DNA from: Fen-1231 sp035286465
GTDB taxonomy: Bacteria > Gemmatimonadota > Gemmatimonadetes > Gemmatimonadales > Gemmatimonadaceae
DNA length: 64,000 nucleotides
Assembly (NCBI GenBank): GCA_035286465.1
Contig: DATEDF010000071.1
Location: 1-64,000, forward strand
Direction: 5' to 3'
Below the pieces are notes generated by a model, which had not been told where the DNA came from, did not search any database, and worked only from the letters and a program-made list of their open reading frames with translations. This document shows positions 15,336-24,931 of this stretch, one piece after another; the first letter of the stretch is position 1, and each line of letters begins with the position of its first letter. The position numbers and the translations under genes were made by a program.

Positions 15336-15917
15336 CTACCGCCCGATGGAGTTCGCCATCGGCACCAGGGCCGCGTGAATCGCCAGGAACTGCGCCGGCG
15401 GATTCTGGAGGAACGAGGCGGGCGCGTTCGCGACGAGCGCGTTGAACGCCAGCGCCGCCGTGATGATCGCGCCCGGCGCCGCGCTTGGCGAGACATTCGC
15501 GAGCGCCGCAAGCGCCTGCGTCAGGGCGGCCACCTCGGCGCCCGGCGCCCCGCTCGACTGCAGAGCGGCACCCACCTGCGCCACCGTCGCCGGTGAACCG
15601 CTGGTGATCAGCGCGCCGATAGCCGTCACCGCACCGACCGGAATCGGCTGCCCCGTCGCGGGCGAGGTCTGTGTCGCGCCGCTGCTGAAGCTCTGCGCGG
15701 TACTCGTGACCGTGGGTCCCGCCATGGGCGATGGCGGAATGCTCACGCGGCCGCCGCCCGCGCCCGTGGGCACCGGCAATGGCGCAAACGTGCCGCCCGC
15801 GAGCGACCCGCCCGTCGGGCCGGTCACATCCGACCCGTTCCCCGACTGGGCGTACGCCGGCGACGTCGCGAGCGCGATCGCCACGGCGCCGCCGATGACC
15901 AGGCTGTGAGTTCTCAT
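15336..15917 (-). CDS. secreted Ala/Pro-rich protein of unknown function
   Basis: 193 residues. A clear signal peptide (MRTHSLVIGGAVAIALATSPAYAQ) precedes a Gly/Ser/Pro-rich half and an Ala-rich helical half (about 95-193) with ASFLQNPPAQFLAIHAALVP near the end. No family is recognised. It lies 18 bases downstream of the barrel gene at 15936 and precedes a strong terminator, so the two form a short transcript. The low-complexity first half suggests an exported structural or surface-associated protein. Confidence 0.6.
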   Translation of the reverse strand: MRTHSLVIGGAVAIALATSPAYAQSGNGSDVTGPTGGSLAGGTFAPLPVPTGAGGGRVSIPPSPMAGPTVTSTAQSFSSGATQTSPATGQPIPVGAVTAIGALITSGSPATVAQVGAALQSSGAPGAEVAALTQALAALANVSPSAAPGAIITAALAFNALVANAPASFLQNPPAQFLAIHAALVPMANSIGR

Positions 15918-15935
15918 CTCAGCGGTTCTCCGCGC

Positions 15936-16811
15936 CTAGAAGTGCATTCCAATCCCGACCCCCAGAATCAGCCGCGGCGTCTTCGACGCCGCCCCCGTCA
16001 GGTCGGCGAGCGCCGGCGTGATGACCAGCGGGAACTGCTGGAGCGGCACGATCGAGACCCCGACGTTCACGTCCTGCCCGGTATAGTCCACGATCGCCGA
16101 GAGCTGCTCGTGGATGAGGAGCGAGCCACTGGCGAAGACGTTCACCGTCTTGTTGTCCTGGCGGACGTCGTCAATCGTCCGGAAGCGGCCGTTGCCGATC
16201 CCGCCCGACACCGTGACCGCCTTGAGCAGTCCCCCGCCGTTCGATTTCGGGAGCACCCACACCTTCGAGGCGACGGCGTACCACGAGTCCGTGCCGTCGG
16301 GCGTCCCGGCGCCGGCGGTGAACGCATTCTCCACCCCCAGCGCGACGGCCGACGTGTTGTCGAGCATCCGGTGCACTTTGAACGAGTAGGCGGTCAGCTT
16401 GCCGACTCCAGAGCGGAAGGTCGAGAGCGAGGTGACCACGACCTCCAGCCCGACCGCGTCCTTCGAGTTGCCCACGCCAAAGCCGGCTGAGATCGAGCCG
16501 TCGTTGTTGCCGTTGGCCGTGAGGGTGCCGTTCGCGAGCATCACGCCACGCGTCGTGTTCTGGTATCCACCACCGACGAACGCGTCGCCCCAGTTGGGAC
16601 CGAAGGCGAGCGGCGTGCCGCTGTTCGTGCCCGGCGCGCCACGGAAGAAGCCGCTCGTGGCGACGCCGGCGGCGGCCGCCGCGCTGGGCACCGCGATCAT
16701 CCACCTCCTGCGGAGCGCCTCGATGTCCTGCGCGTACGCGGATGCGGTGAATCCAGCGAACGCCGCGAGGGCGAGCGTGAGGTTCAAGCGACGCGACCTG
16801 GATCGGGCCAT
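15936..16811 (-). CDS. outer-membrane beta-barrel-like protein
   Basis: 291 residues. The signal peptide ends at SAYAQ; AAAGG-type ribosome-binding bases lie just upstream of ATG 16811. The body is Gly-rich with regularly alternating strands (GDAFVGGGYQN, GLEVVVTSLSTF, VHRMLDNTSAVALGVENAF, VSGGIGNGRFRTIDD) and ends GVGIGMHF, with the terminal aromatic residue typical of barrels exported through Bam. GNGRF parallels GNGLF in the two paralogues of the neighbouring operon, hinting at distant relation. It has no coiled-coil tail. Confidence 0.6.
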   Translation of the reverse strand: MARSRSRRLNLTLALAAFAGFTASAYAQDIEALRRRWMIAVPSAAAAAGVATSGFFRGAPGTNSGTPLAFGPNWGDAFVGGGYQNTTRGVMLANGTLTANGNNDGSISAGFGVGNSKDAVGLEVVVTSLSTFRSGVGKLTAYSFKVHRMLDNTSAVALGVENAFTAGAGTPDGTDSWYAVASKVWVLPKSNGGGLLKAVTVSGGIGNGRFRTIDDVRQDNKTVNVFASGSLLIHEQLSAIVDYTGQDVNVGVSIVPLQQFPLVITPALADLTGAASKTPRLILGVGIGMHF

Positions 16812-16924
16812 GCGCGAGCCCCTTTCTGAGGACGACGTGCCAGACGCGACATCCGCATCCCGCCCATACGCGCTACTCCTGCGCGGCGAGGGGCGTCACA
16901 ACCGATGGAACGCGGCCTATCGGC

Positions 16925-16953
16925 AATCTTGGCAGGGCGTGGCGTGGTGTCAA
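16925..16953 (-). promoter_or_regulatory. promoter of the 16811-15336 transcript
   Basis: On the minus strand a consensus TTGACA (16953-16948), a 17-bp spacer and a weak AAGATT -10 (16930-16925) lie about 110 bases upstream of ATG 16811. The remainder of the 211-base gap (16812-17022) shows only a short GC-rich inverted repeat near 16991-17003. Confidence 0.5.
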
Positions 16954-17022
16954 GAGAACGGACGCCTTCCTCATCGCGGGCGGGTTCGAGGCGACCGACG
17001 CCTCACCGAAGGGGCTCCGGAC

Positions 17023-17787
17023 CTACAGCCCGACGCTGGCTGCCGCAAACCCAAGCAACTCGTGCCAGGTATCTCCCGCCAGCGTGATTCTCCGCGCCGA
17101 CGGTTCGATCCACTCGGCCCACGTCCGCCGCTCGACGGCCGACCGGTGCCCCGTGGGCGCGGCGATCGGACGCAATCCTGCCCGCTGGAAGAGCATCATC
17201 GCGCGCGGCATGTGCAGGGCCGAAGTCACGAGCAGGAATCGCTCGGTTCCCACAACCTGGCGCATTCGCGCCGCCTCCTCGCCGGTGGTGCGTGGGCGCT
17301 CCTCGATCACGATCTTCCCGGCCGGGACGCCGAGTGCCTTGGCGAGCGCGGCCCCGGCGGCAGCGGAGGTCATCGTGCCGCGAGAGTTGTAGCCCGAGAA
17401 CACGATCCTCGTGTCCGGAAGCGCCTGATGCAGCCGGACCCCTTCGGCGATGCGGTGGATCGAGCTTGCTCCGGGCCACGAGGTCACGGGGAGCCGCGGC
17501 CGCACTTCCGTTCCGCCGCCGAGCACGACGATCCAGCGCACGTCCGTGAGTTGACCGGGATTCTCGACCCCCGGGTATCTGTTCTCGATCGCACGGGCAA
17601 TGAAGTCGAATGGAACGCCGTAGGAGAGGCAGACGAGAGCGACCAGCCCGGCGCCGATGAGCCGGACGCCGAGACGCTGGGCTCGGGTTCCCGTTCGCCG
17701 GCGCAGCACGACCCCGGCCGCGAGCGCGAGCAGGGTGAGCGTCAGTGGCGCAGAAAGGACATCCACGGCGTCGCGGAGAAACGGCAT
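17023..17787 (-). CDS. YdcF/ElyC (DUF218) family membrane protein
   Basis: 254 residues. Two N-terminal transmembrane helices (about 10-30 and 40-58) are followed by the DUF218 Rossmann-like domain: VRWIVVLGGGTE, RIVFSGYNSRGT, GKIVIEERPRTTGEEA and LLVTSALHMPRAMMLF. Family members (ElyC, SanA, YdcF) act in cell-envelope maintenance through an unsettled reaction. It is 12 bases downstream of a glycosyltransferase gene and is the last gene of the polysaccharide locus, consistent with a role in lipid-linked intermediates. Confidence 0.85.
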   Translation of the reverse strand: MPFLRDAVDVLSAPLTLTLLALAAGVVLRRRTGTRAQRLGVRLIGAGLVALVCLSYGVPFDFIARAIENRYPGVENPGQLTDVRWIVVLGGGTEVRPRLPVTSWPGASSIHRIAEGVRLHQALPDTRIVFSGYNSRGTMTSAAAGAALAKALGVPAGKIVIEERPRTTGEEAARMRQVVGTERFLLVTSALHMPRAMMLFQRAGLRPIAAPTGHRSAVERRTWAEWIEPSARRITLAGDTWHELLGFAAASVGL

Positions 17788-17799
17788 TGCCCCGATCCG

Positions 17800-18969
17800 T
17801 CAGAAGTTGCCGGGAAGCAGCTCGCGGTACACGGCCAGGGTTCGTTCGATCACGATGGGCTCATCGAATTCCCGCAGCGCAGTCTCGCGCGCGGCGACGC
17901 CGAGTCGCGCCCTGAGTGAGGGATCGTCCGCCAGCCGCCGGATGGCCGCCGCGAGCGCCTTCGCATCGCGTACCGGCACGCGCAGTCCGTTGACCCCGTC
18001 GGTCACGACCTCGCGGCAGCCCGGAGCGTCCGTGGTCACGAGCGCCAACGCGCAGGCCGCGGCCTCGATGAGGATCCTCGGCACGCCCTCCCCGTAGTAG
18101 CTGGGATGCGCCACCACCTCAACACTTGCCAGGAGCGCGGGCATGTCGTCCACGTGTCCGAGCCACTCCACCAGTCCTTCGCTCACCCATTTCTCGACCT
18201 CTGTCCTCGGCACCGAGGCGGGATTCCCGGGGTCAGGTGCGCCGGCCAACAGGAAGCGCACCTGTCGTCCCTCCGCCTTGAGCATTCGCGCCGCGTCAAC
18301 GTACTCGGCGAGCCCCTTCTCCCACAGCAACCGCGATGCGAGAAGCACTCGCGGAGGATGATTGGGGCGTCGCTCGCGATCCCGGGCGGCGAAGCGCCGG
18401 CAATCCACACCGGAGCCACGTATGAGTCGCACCCGCTCGGCCTCGATGAGGCGCAGGCGCGCGACGGCCGCGCCGTCGTCGGGATTCTGCAGAATCAGCA
18501 GAGCGTCTCGCCCGCTCAGCGCGAGCCGCAAGAGGCCGCGAACCACGGGCTGCAGGACGGCCGCGCGCCGATCGTTGCCCGTGAACACATAGCCGAGGCC
18601 GGTCATCGCATTGACCCGGGCCGGCACGCCGGCGAGGCGCGCGGCGATCGAGCCGTAGACCGCACACTTGATGGTGAAGCTGTGCACCAACGCGGGGCGC
18701 TCGCGCCGGAACAGGAGCACGAGGTTCGCCAGCAAAGCGAGCTCGCGGATCGGGTTCAGGCTGCGCCGATGCATCGGCACCGGCCGCCAGTCGAACCCGA
18801 GTTCGCGAAGCCGTACGCCGTATTCGCCGGCCGGCGAGATGAGCAACGGATGGAAGCCTCGCTCCCGCAGCGCGGACGCGAGCGCGCGCCGGAAGTTGAA
18901 GAGATACCAGTCCGTGTTGGCGAACAGAACGACTCTCGAGGCCGTCACCGGGCTCTTCGTTCCGGACAC
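17800..18969 (-). CDS. GT4-type glycosyltransferase
   Basis: 389 residues of GT-B fold. The N-terminal domain opens with VVLFANTDWYLFNFRRALA and includes HSFTIKCAVYGSIAARLAGVP and NAMTGLGYVFTG. The C-terminal donor domain has RVLLASRLLWEKGLAEYVDAA, PSYYGEGVPRILIEAAAC and GCREVVTDGVNGL, the usual GT4 nucleotide-sugar site with Glu. It resembles PglA/WbpY-like enzymes that extend lipid-linked glycans on the cytoplasmic face. GTG 18969 is the likely start. The sugar specificity cannot be read from sequence. Confidence 0.88.
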   Translation of the reverse strand: MSGTKSPVTASRVVLFANTDWYLFNFRRALASALRERGFHPLLISPAGEYGVRLRELGFDWRPVPMHRRSLNPIRELALLANLVLLFRRERPALVHSFTIKCAVYGSIAARLAGVPARVNAMTGLGYVFTGNDRRAAVLQPVVRGLLRLALSGRDALLILQNPDDGAAVARLRLIEAERVRLIRGSGVDCRRFAARDRERRPNHPPRVLLASRLLWEKGLAEYVDAARMLKAEGRQVRFLLAGAPDPGNPASVPRTEVEKWVSEGLVEWLGHVDDMPALLASVEVVAHPSYYGEGVPRILIEAAACALALVTTDAPGCREVVTDGVNGLRVPVRDAKALAAAIRRLADDPSLRARLGVAARETALREFDEPIVIERTLAVYRELLPGNF

Positions 18970-19038
18970 TCTCCTCGGCGTCGCTTCGCCCCGCCTTCCA
19001 GCGAACGGAACGGCGCCCGTGCGCGATGACTCATTCGC

Positions 19039-20091
19039 CTACAGGACCTCGAAGGGATAGAAGCGGTACGGAAGCCACGCATGGGCGAACGGTGAGAAGT
19101 TGAACCACACGAAGAGGACTATCGCATACGCACTCACGACCACGCACGCGGTGGCCGTGCTCAGGCTCGGGCGTACAGCGATACGCGGAAGTTGTGAGAG
19201 CACAAGGATCTGGATGGGCGCGAAATACAGCGCCACCCGATCAACCGCCGTGGAGGACGGCGACAAGATGAGCGCGGGGATGAACAACAACGTGATGAGC
19301 GAGTACCTGGTCCAGAGCCTTCGCGCATCGGGACCGAGGTCCAGGCGGTTGCGCAGTGCCAGGTATAGAAAGGCCGCGATTGAATTCATCGCGACGCGGA
19401 TGTTGGCCCCCTCCGAGAACATCCGTTGTCCGAGATAGTTGTCCACGATCGCGACCCGGCCTCCGGCGAGCAGCAACACGTACACGAGCGCGGAGGCGAT
19501 GGAGATCCACAGGAACGCCCAGAACCAGTTGCGGGTGCCGGCAAGCGCGCCAAGGGGCATCAGCAGCGCCGCCGATTTGTGAAACAGCGCCGCCACAACG
19601 ATCAAAACGGCGAAGCGCCGGATGTGCCCGTCCTGCAGGGCGATCAATGCCCACAAGACGAAGCCGAAGGCGGCGCCCTGGCGCGTATAGTTCATCGGCA
19701 TGACGATGGCCATGTAGGGCATTGCCACGGCCAGTGCGAGCCAGGGATTGGGCGTTCGCTCGCAGAACGCGAAGAGGCCGCCTACGAACGCGACCGCGCA
19801 ACCGAGATTGACGAGCCAGACGCCGGAGCCGGTCGCAGCCGCGATCATGTGGAGCAGGCCGTCGGCGGGCTCCCCGTTCCGCAGCGCCTCCCGCCACGTC
19901 AGGGTTTGCGCCTCAAGGAGGCGATCGAGGTAGTTGCCCCAATCCACGCCGACGTGAAAGCGAAGTCCGATCACGATGGTCAGGACCGCCGCAAACAGGA
20001 ACATCGGGGGCTTCGAGGCCTTCGAGCCCGACTGCGACTGGACGATCGCTGCCGCGGCCGGCCAGAGGAACAGACCCCAATAGAACCACAT
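19039..20091 (-). CDS. EpsG-like polysaccharide polymerase
   Basis: 350 residues, about ten transmembrane segments. GLRFHVGVDWGNYL (about 40-55) is the EpsG-family signature, followed by NYTRQGAAFGFVLWALI and HKSAALLMPL, also typical. The start ATG 20091 overlaps the asparagine-synthetase stop (TGATG). EpsG-type proteins are thought to polymerise lipid-linked repeat units in the periplasm in Wzy-dependent systems. It is the only polymerase candidate in the locus. Confidence 0.8.
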   Translation of the reverse strand: MWFYWGLFLWPAAAAIVQSQSGSKASKPPMFLFAAVLTIVIGLRFHVGVDWGNYLDRLLEAQTLTWREALRNGEPADGLLHMIAAATGSGVWLVNLGCAVAFVGGLFAFCERTPNPWLALAVAMPYMAIVMPMNYTRQGAAFGFVLWALIALQDGHIRRFAVLIVVAALFHKSAALLMPLGALAGTRNWFWAFLWISIASALVYVLLLAGGRVAIVDNYLGQRMFSEGANIRVAMNSIAAFLYLALRNRLDLGPDARRLWTRYSLITLLFIPALILSPSSTAVDRVALYFAPIQILVLSQLPRIAVRPSLSTATACVVVSAYAIVLFVWFNFSPFAHAWLPYRFYPFEVL

Positions 20092-22067
20092 CAGGAGAGA
20101 TTCCGGCCGGCCCACGCCTGCAGCATCAGGGCCGACCAGAGCCTCGGCGTCCAGTCGTGCGTTCCCGCAAGATGCTGTCGCAGTTTCTCGCGAACGGGAG
20201 CGGGCTCCAATAATCCGCAGTGCGCCAGCCGGGATTCACTCAGCAGGTCCTCCGCCCAGTCACGCAACGGTGCGCGCAGCCATTCGCCTACCGGCACTCC
20301 GAAGCCGGCCTTGGGGCGCTCAACCAGCTCTCGCGGGACGTGACGATGCAGCACCTGTCGCAGGACCCACTTCCCCTGGCCGTCGCGAATCTTCAGGTGC
20401 AACGGAATACGCCAAGCGAGTTCCGCCACTCGATGGTCGAGGAACGGCACTCGTGTTTCGAGGCTCACCCCCATGGCGGCGCGATCCACCTTCTGCAGGA
20501 TATCGTCGGGCAAGTAGGTCATCGCATCCCGCAGCATCATCCGATGCTCGGCCTCCCGAACGCCCTGCACGACGGTCGGATCGTCCAGCAGTGTTCTCAG
20601 TGGGCGACTGTTGCGCACCACGCCCGAATCGGGCTCCCATTCCGTGACAAGACTGCGGTAGAGATCATCGGTTGAGTTCACACTCATCAGCCGGCGCGCC
20701 AGCTTGTGTGCCTTGTCACCCAGGCGGGCGATCCGGCGCACGCGAGGCAGGTGCGTGCCGAGCGCGTCCCAGCTCGGAGCCGGAATCCGGAGAATCACTG
20801 CGCCCAACGCACCTCGTGCGCCCGGCGGCAGCCAGCTCAGGCGGCTCCAGATCCGGCGACCCCACGAATAGCGGTTGTACCCCCCGAACAACTCGTCACC
20901 TGCGTCGCCGGAGAGCGCCACGGTCACATGTTGCCGCGTCATCTCCGCGACGAGAAACGTCGGGATCTGCGACGCATCCGCGAACGGCTCGGAGTACAAG
21001 TCCGGCAGTCGCGGAATGACGCTTCGCGAAAGTTCGGGGGTGACGTACAACTCGGTGTGCTCTGTACCCAGGTGTCGAGCCACGGCCTTGGCGTGCACGG
21101 CTTCGTTGAATCCATCCTCCGCGAACCCGATCGTGAACGTCCGCACCGGCCGGCGGGCCTGTGCCTGCATCAGCGCCACCACCGTCGAGGAGTCGATTCC
21201 GCCGGACAAGAAGGCCCCGAGCGGAACGTCAGCGACCGACTGCAGTCGCACCGCGGTGGACAGCGTGGCCTCGAGCTGCTCCACCGCTTGCCGCTCGTCG
21301 CCAATCGGATCGTCGAGCCCACGCGCGACGATGTCGGCCAACGACCAGTAGCGCTCCACGGCGAAGCCGCCCGAACGGCTGGGAGCAAACGGTGCTTCGG
21401 CCGGTGGCGAACGGTCATCCGCGAGCGAGATGGAGAGGATGCAGCCGGCCTCCACTTTGTAGACATCCCGATAGATGGAATACGGGGCCGGCACGTATCC
21501 GAACTGGAGGTAGAGCGCCACCACATCGCGGTCCACCGGGTTGGCGAACCGCGGATGCTTGCGCAACGCCCCCAACTCGGACGCAAAGACAAAGCCCCCG
21601 CCCACCCAGCCATAGTACAGCGGCTTCTCCCCGAATCGGTCGCGCGCAAGATGCAGCCGCCGATCGCCCCGGTCCCAGAGCGCCACGGCGAACATGCCGA
21701 CGCTCGATTCGAGCGTTTGGCGCACACCCCACGCCGACACGCAGGCCAGGAACGTCTCGGTGTCCGAATGGCCATTCCAGCGCAGCGGGCCGTGCGCGCG
21801 CTCGAGCGCTTGCCTCAGCTCCAGGTGGTTGTAGATCTCGCCGTTCAACGAAATCACGTAGCGCTGGCAGTGGGAAATCATCGGCTGGTGACCCGCGGCC
21901 GAGAGATCGAGGATCGAAAGACGGCGGTGGCCGAGCGAGATCCCGACCTCCTCGTCCTGCCACACATCCCCGTCGTCGGGCCCGCGATGTCGCAGCACTT
22001 CGAGCATCGCGCCAACGGCATCGCGCGACACTCGATCTGTTCCGAGGACTCCAACTATGCCACACAT
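20091..22067 (-). CDS. asnB: asparagine synthetase, glutamine-hydrolysing, glycan-cluster type
   Basis: 658 residues. The mature N-terminus MCGIVGVLG provides the Cys nucleophile of the class II glutaminase domain, with RHRGPDD and SLNGEIYNHLELR. The synthetase domain (about 240-600) carries SGGIDSSTVVALM, the ATP-PPi loop, and SGDAGDELFGGYNRY. It makes Asn from Asp or amidates a sugar or uronic-acid carboxyl; copies in polysaccharide loci are usually suspected of the latter. It lies 3 bases after an RmlD-like gene. Confidence 0.92.
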   Translation of the reverse strand: MCGIVGVLGTDRVSRDAVGAMLEVLRHRGPDDGDVWQDEEVGISLGHRRLSILDLSAAGHQPMISHCQRYVISLNGEIYNHLELRQALERAHGPLRWNGHSDTETFLACVSAWGVRQTLESSVGMFAVALWDRGDRRLHLARDRFGEKPLYYGWVGGGFVFASELGALRKHPRFANPVDRDVVALYLQFGYVPAPYSIYRDVYKVEAGCILSISLADDRSPPAEAPFAPSRSGGFAVERYWSLADIVARGLDDPIGDERQAVEQLEATLSTAVRLQSVADVPLGAFLSGGIDSSTVVALMQAQARRPVRTFTIGFAEDGFNEAVHAKAVARHLGTEHTELYVTPELSRSVIPRLPDLYSEPFADASQIPTFLVAEMTRQHVTVALSGDAGDELFGGYNRYSWGRRIWSRLSWLPPGARGALGAVILRIPAPSWDALGTHLPRVRRIARLGDKAHKLARRLMSVNSTDDLYRSLVTEWEPDSGVVRNSRPLRTLLDDPTVVQGVREAEHRMMLRDAMTYLPDDILQKVDRAAMGVSLETRVPFLDHRVAELAWRIPLHLKIRDGQGKWVLRQVLHRHVPRELVERPKAGFGVPVGEWLRAPLRDWAEDLLSESRLAHCGLLEPAPVREKLRQHLAGTHDWTPRLWSALMLQAWAGRNLS

Positions 22068-22070
22068 CGC

Positions 22071-22991
22071 TCACGGCCGTTTGGCCATGTCGCGAACAAA
22101 CTCGGCACTGTACTCGGCAAGGCAGATTCGCCAATCGCGCATCGCGTTCAGGCCCCGAGCACGGAGCTTGGTGTTGACAAGAGCTTCGCTCGCGGGCCTG
22201 ACCGCAGAATACTCCTTCTCGAAGTACGAGGAGTCGACCCTGGTCACGGTGACCGAGCCATCCATCCCCAGCAGCCGGACGAACTCGCAAGCGACGTCGT
22301 AGCGGCTGCAGCTCCCCTCGCCGCTGTGGTTGTAGAGACCGTACATCTCGCTCTCGAGAAGGCGCTGCACGCCGGCGGCAAAATCGACGGTATATGTCGG
22401 CGTGCCAACCTTGTCGTCGACCACGAACAGCTCGGTTTTTCCGCCACGAATCTGTCGATAGATCTTGTTGATGAACTTCTTGTCCTTCGCTGGACCGCCC
22501 CCCATCATCCAGCCCGCCCGCGGCACGTAGTGCTTCCTGACGTGCTCGCAGACGAACCGCTCACCGTAGTGCTTCGATCGTCCGTAGCAGCCAAGCGGAT
22601 CGGGTGTGTCGAAGTCCGTGTACTGATCGAGTCGTCCGTCGAATATTCCCGCGGTCGAAACGTAGACATACGTGGCGTCCACTTCGTTGGCGATCAACCC
22701 GAGATTCTCGGCGCCCAGAGCGTTCGTCAGCCAGGCGTTCTCCTGCTCGCACTCACACTGCTCAAGGTCCGTGATGGCGGCGAGATTGAGGATTACATCC
22801 GGGCGGAAGGTCACGATCGATTCCCGGATCGCGGCGTAATCTCGGACGTCCGCGTATTCGATCCACTCCTCGTTCACGATGATATCGGTCGCCTTGACTG
22901 TTGAGATCGGGGAGAAGCGTCGAAAGACCGCGTCTCCCAGCATACCGGCACAGCCTGCGACGTAGATTCGTGTGGTCTCGTTGATATTCAT
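22071..22991 (-). CDS. RmlD-like NAD-dependent sugar reductase/epimerase
   Basis: 306 residues. IYVAGCAGMLGDAVF is the Rossmann motif; NLAAITDLEQCE and the YGRSK catalytic pair (CYGRSKHYGE, about 135) identify the RmlD/short-chain extended family. RmlD reduces dTDP-4-keto-rhamnose to dTDP-rhamnose, but no RmlA/B/C genes are in the window, so the substrate may be another 4-keto sugar. It overlaps the methyltransferase-glycosyltransferase fusion by 4 bases (ATGA). Confidence 0.8.
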   Translation of the reverse strand: MNINETTRIYVAGCAGMLGDAVFRRFSPISTVKATDIIVNEEWIEYADVRDYAAIRESIVTFRPDVILNLAAITDLEQCECEQENAWLTNALGAENLGLIANEVDATYVYVSTAGIFDGRLDQYTDFDTPDPLGCYGRSKHYGERFVCEHVRKHYVPRAGWMMGGGPAKDKKFINKIYRQIRGGKTELFVVDDKVGTPTYTVDFAAGVQRLLESEMYGLYNHSGEGSCSRYDVACEFVRLLGMDGSVTVTRVDSSYFEKEYSAVRPASEALVNTKLRARGLNAMRDWRICLAEYSAEFVRDMAKRP

Positions 22992-24928
22992 TCGAACAGG
23001 CTGATGTAGTTCTGCGCCAGCGAAGGAACCGAGTAGTTGGCGAGTATGTGCTGACGCGCTGCGGCGCCGAATCCGTTCCAGCTATCGGGATTGTCCAGCA
23101 GCCATGTCAGGACACGAAGCCAATCGGCTTCTTCATTCTTGACGAGAAACCCCGTTTTTCCGTCGATGACGACCTCCGCGCCGGAACCGACAGCAGAGGC
23201 TACCGGCACAGTCTCCAGCGCCGAATACTGAATGGCCTTGAATCCGACCTTGCCCTTTTCCCACAAGCCATCGGGAACCGGCATCAACCCGATATCAAGG
23301 TGCTGGAGATCTTCGATCTCGGTTTCGAGCCGCCATGGCACAAACTCGAAATGCTCCAGGATAGTGTATGACGGTGAGACGTCACAGATCACGCGAAAAG
23401 TGAACTCGTGCGTCTCCTGCAGCTTCATCAGGGCGGGAACCACGAGGTCGAGGTACGAAAGGTTGGATCGACTCCCCGTCCACCCGATGACCGGTCGAGC
23501 GCCCGGCGTGCGTCTGCGGGTTCGGATGTGATACGACGGATCTACGGTCGTGGGTAACCTGACAACTCTATTGTTGACTTCAGTAGCCCAGTTTACCAGA
23601 AACGGGTTGCACGCTGTCACACACCAGCTATTGCGCGCGATGTACCGCACCTTGGATCGCCATCTCAGCCAAGCCGCCAGGCGATTGGCGGAAGACGTCC
23701 TGCTGATGAAGATCGCGTCATCAATATCGTATATGACCTTGCAACCGAGAGAAAAAAGCAACCACTCGAGAATCGGCGGTCCGACGGGCGCGGCCTCCAA
23801 GTGGATGAAGATGTAGTCGTATCGCGAGGCGTAGAACAAGAGGGCAAGGCGCCGCACCACTCCCCCGAGCACGGCCCATACCTTCCGCATCGTGTTGCCA
23901 GGCTTGTACAGAACTGGCCACACCCAGGATGGAAGGAAGGGTGAGACTGTCGTGTCGATGCCCGCGCTTCCGAGGATGCGAAGATACTGCTCGAACCGGA
24001 ATCGCTGGCCGGCTGCAACACCGAGCGGGTATGTGCACAGAATCAGGACGCGCCTCCGGGATTGCACGGTCCGTTGCTGGTGTGCTGCTGGCAAGCGCCC
24101 ATGGGCCTTGATGGCAACCGCACACCAGTAGGGCGGTTCTGGTGAGAAACGGACGTCGGTCAGGCCCGCGTCGTGGAGCATGGTCTCGATCTGTTCCCGG
24201 CGAAAGCGCTTCTCGAGGCTCGTGCCGAATCGATCGAGCGCGTCCGTGCGCATCACGTAGAACGAGCGATTACGGTACCACGACAGGGGCCACGCGGCGG
24301 GCATTCTGCCTGATCGGTCGAGGGCCCTCGCGGCCCTGGCGAGCGGCCAGTACACAGTCAGCGCAATGCAGTCGCATGCCACATAGCGCAGTCGCTTCGG
24401 CAATCGGCAGATGATCCGGCGGCCGAGGTCCGCGATCGGCCACAGGCTCCGGAACCACACCGGCCGGTTGTCGAAGGCGTAGTACAGGTAGACGAGCAGG
24501 GGCGCGCCCGGCTTCAGCGTCCTGACCACCGACGCAAGCGCCCCCGTCGTGTCGGGGATGTGGTGCAGCACGCCCAACGCGTAGCCGAAATCGAGCGACC
24601 GTTCCGGCAGTGTGATCTCGTGCAGGACACTCTGATGGAAACTGACGTTGCCGGCCTCGCGCAGGTTGGCGCGCGCCACGTCGAGTGCTGCTGCGCTGGC
24701 GTCAATGAGGTGGAGGTGCCTGACCCTCGGCGCAACGTACTTCGCCCAGCGGCCGCTCCCGCACCCGAAGTCCGCGCCGACAGCGGAGGCGTCTATGCGC
24801 TCCCACGGGAACACGGCGAAGAAATCCGCGTACATGGCGTCCAGGTCGGCCTGCGACAGCGCGGACTGGGGAAACCGGGCCCATTCCTCACCAAAGACGC
24901 GAACGACCCGCTCATCCCGGCTGCGCAC
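22988..24928 (-). CDS. methyltransferase-glycosyltransferase fusion protein
   Basis: 646 residues. The first ~280 are a class I SAM methyltransferase: GADFGCGSGRWAKYVA (motif I, about 50-65), LIDASAAALDVAR and LGVLHHIPD. After a short linker, about 295-646 is a GT-B glycosyltransferase: RRRVLILCTYPLGVAAGQRF, DYIFIHLEA, VIYDIDDAIF, VIGWTGSRSN and EKGKVGFKAIQYSALETVP. Both halves are full length, so one protein may methylate and transfer a sugar, or modify the chain end. Start GTG 24928. The domains are normally encoded separately in such loci. Confidence 0.85.
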   Translation of the reverse strand: MRSRDERVVRVFGEEWARFPQSALSQADLDAMYADFFAVFPWERIDASAVGADFGCGSGRWAKYVAPRVRHLHLIDASAAALDVARANLREAGNVSFHQSVLHEITLPERSLDFGYALGVLHHIPDTTGALASVVRTLKPGAPLLVYLYYAFDNRPVWFRSLWPIADLGRRIICRLPKRLRYVACDCIALTVYWPLARAARALDRSGRMPAAWPLSWYRNRSFYVMRTDALDRFGTSLEKRFRREQIETMLHDAGLTDVRFSPEPPYWCAVAIKAHGRLPAAHQQRTVQSRRRVLILCTYPLGVAAGQRFRFEQYLRILGSAGIDTTVSPFLPSWVWPVLYKPGNTMRKVWAVLGGVVRRLALLFYASRYDYIFIHLEAAPVGPPILEWLLFSLGCKVIYDIDDAIFISRTSSANRLAAWLRWRSKVRYIARNSWCVTACNPFLVNWATEVNNRVVRLPTTVDPSYHIRTRRRTPGARPVIGWTGSRSNLSYLDLVVPALMKLQETHEFTFRVICDVSPSYTILEHFEFVPWRLETEIEDLQHLDIGLMPVPDGLWEKGKVGFKAIQYSALETVPVASAVGSGAEVVIDGKTGFLVKNEEADWLRVLTWLLDNPDSWNGFGAAARQHILANYSVPSLAQNYISLFE

Positions 24929-24931
24929 GTG

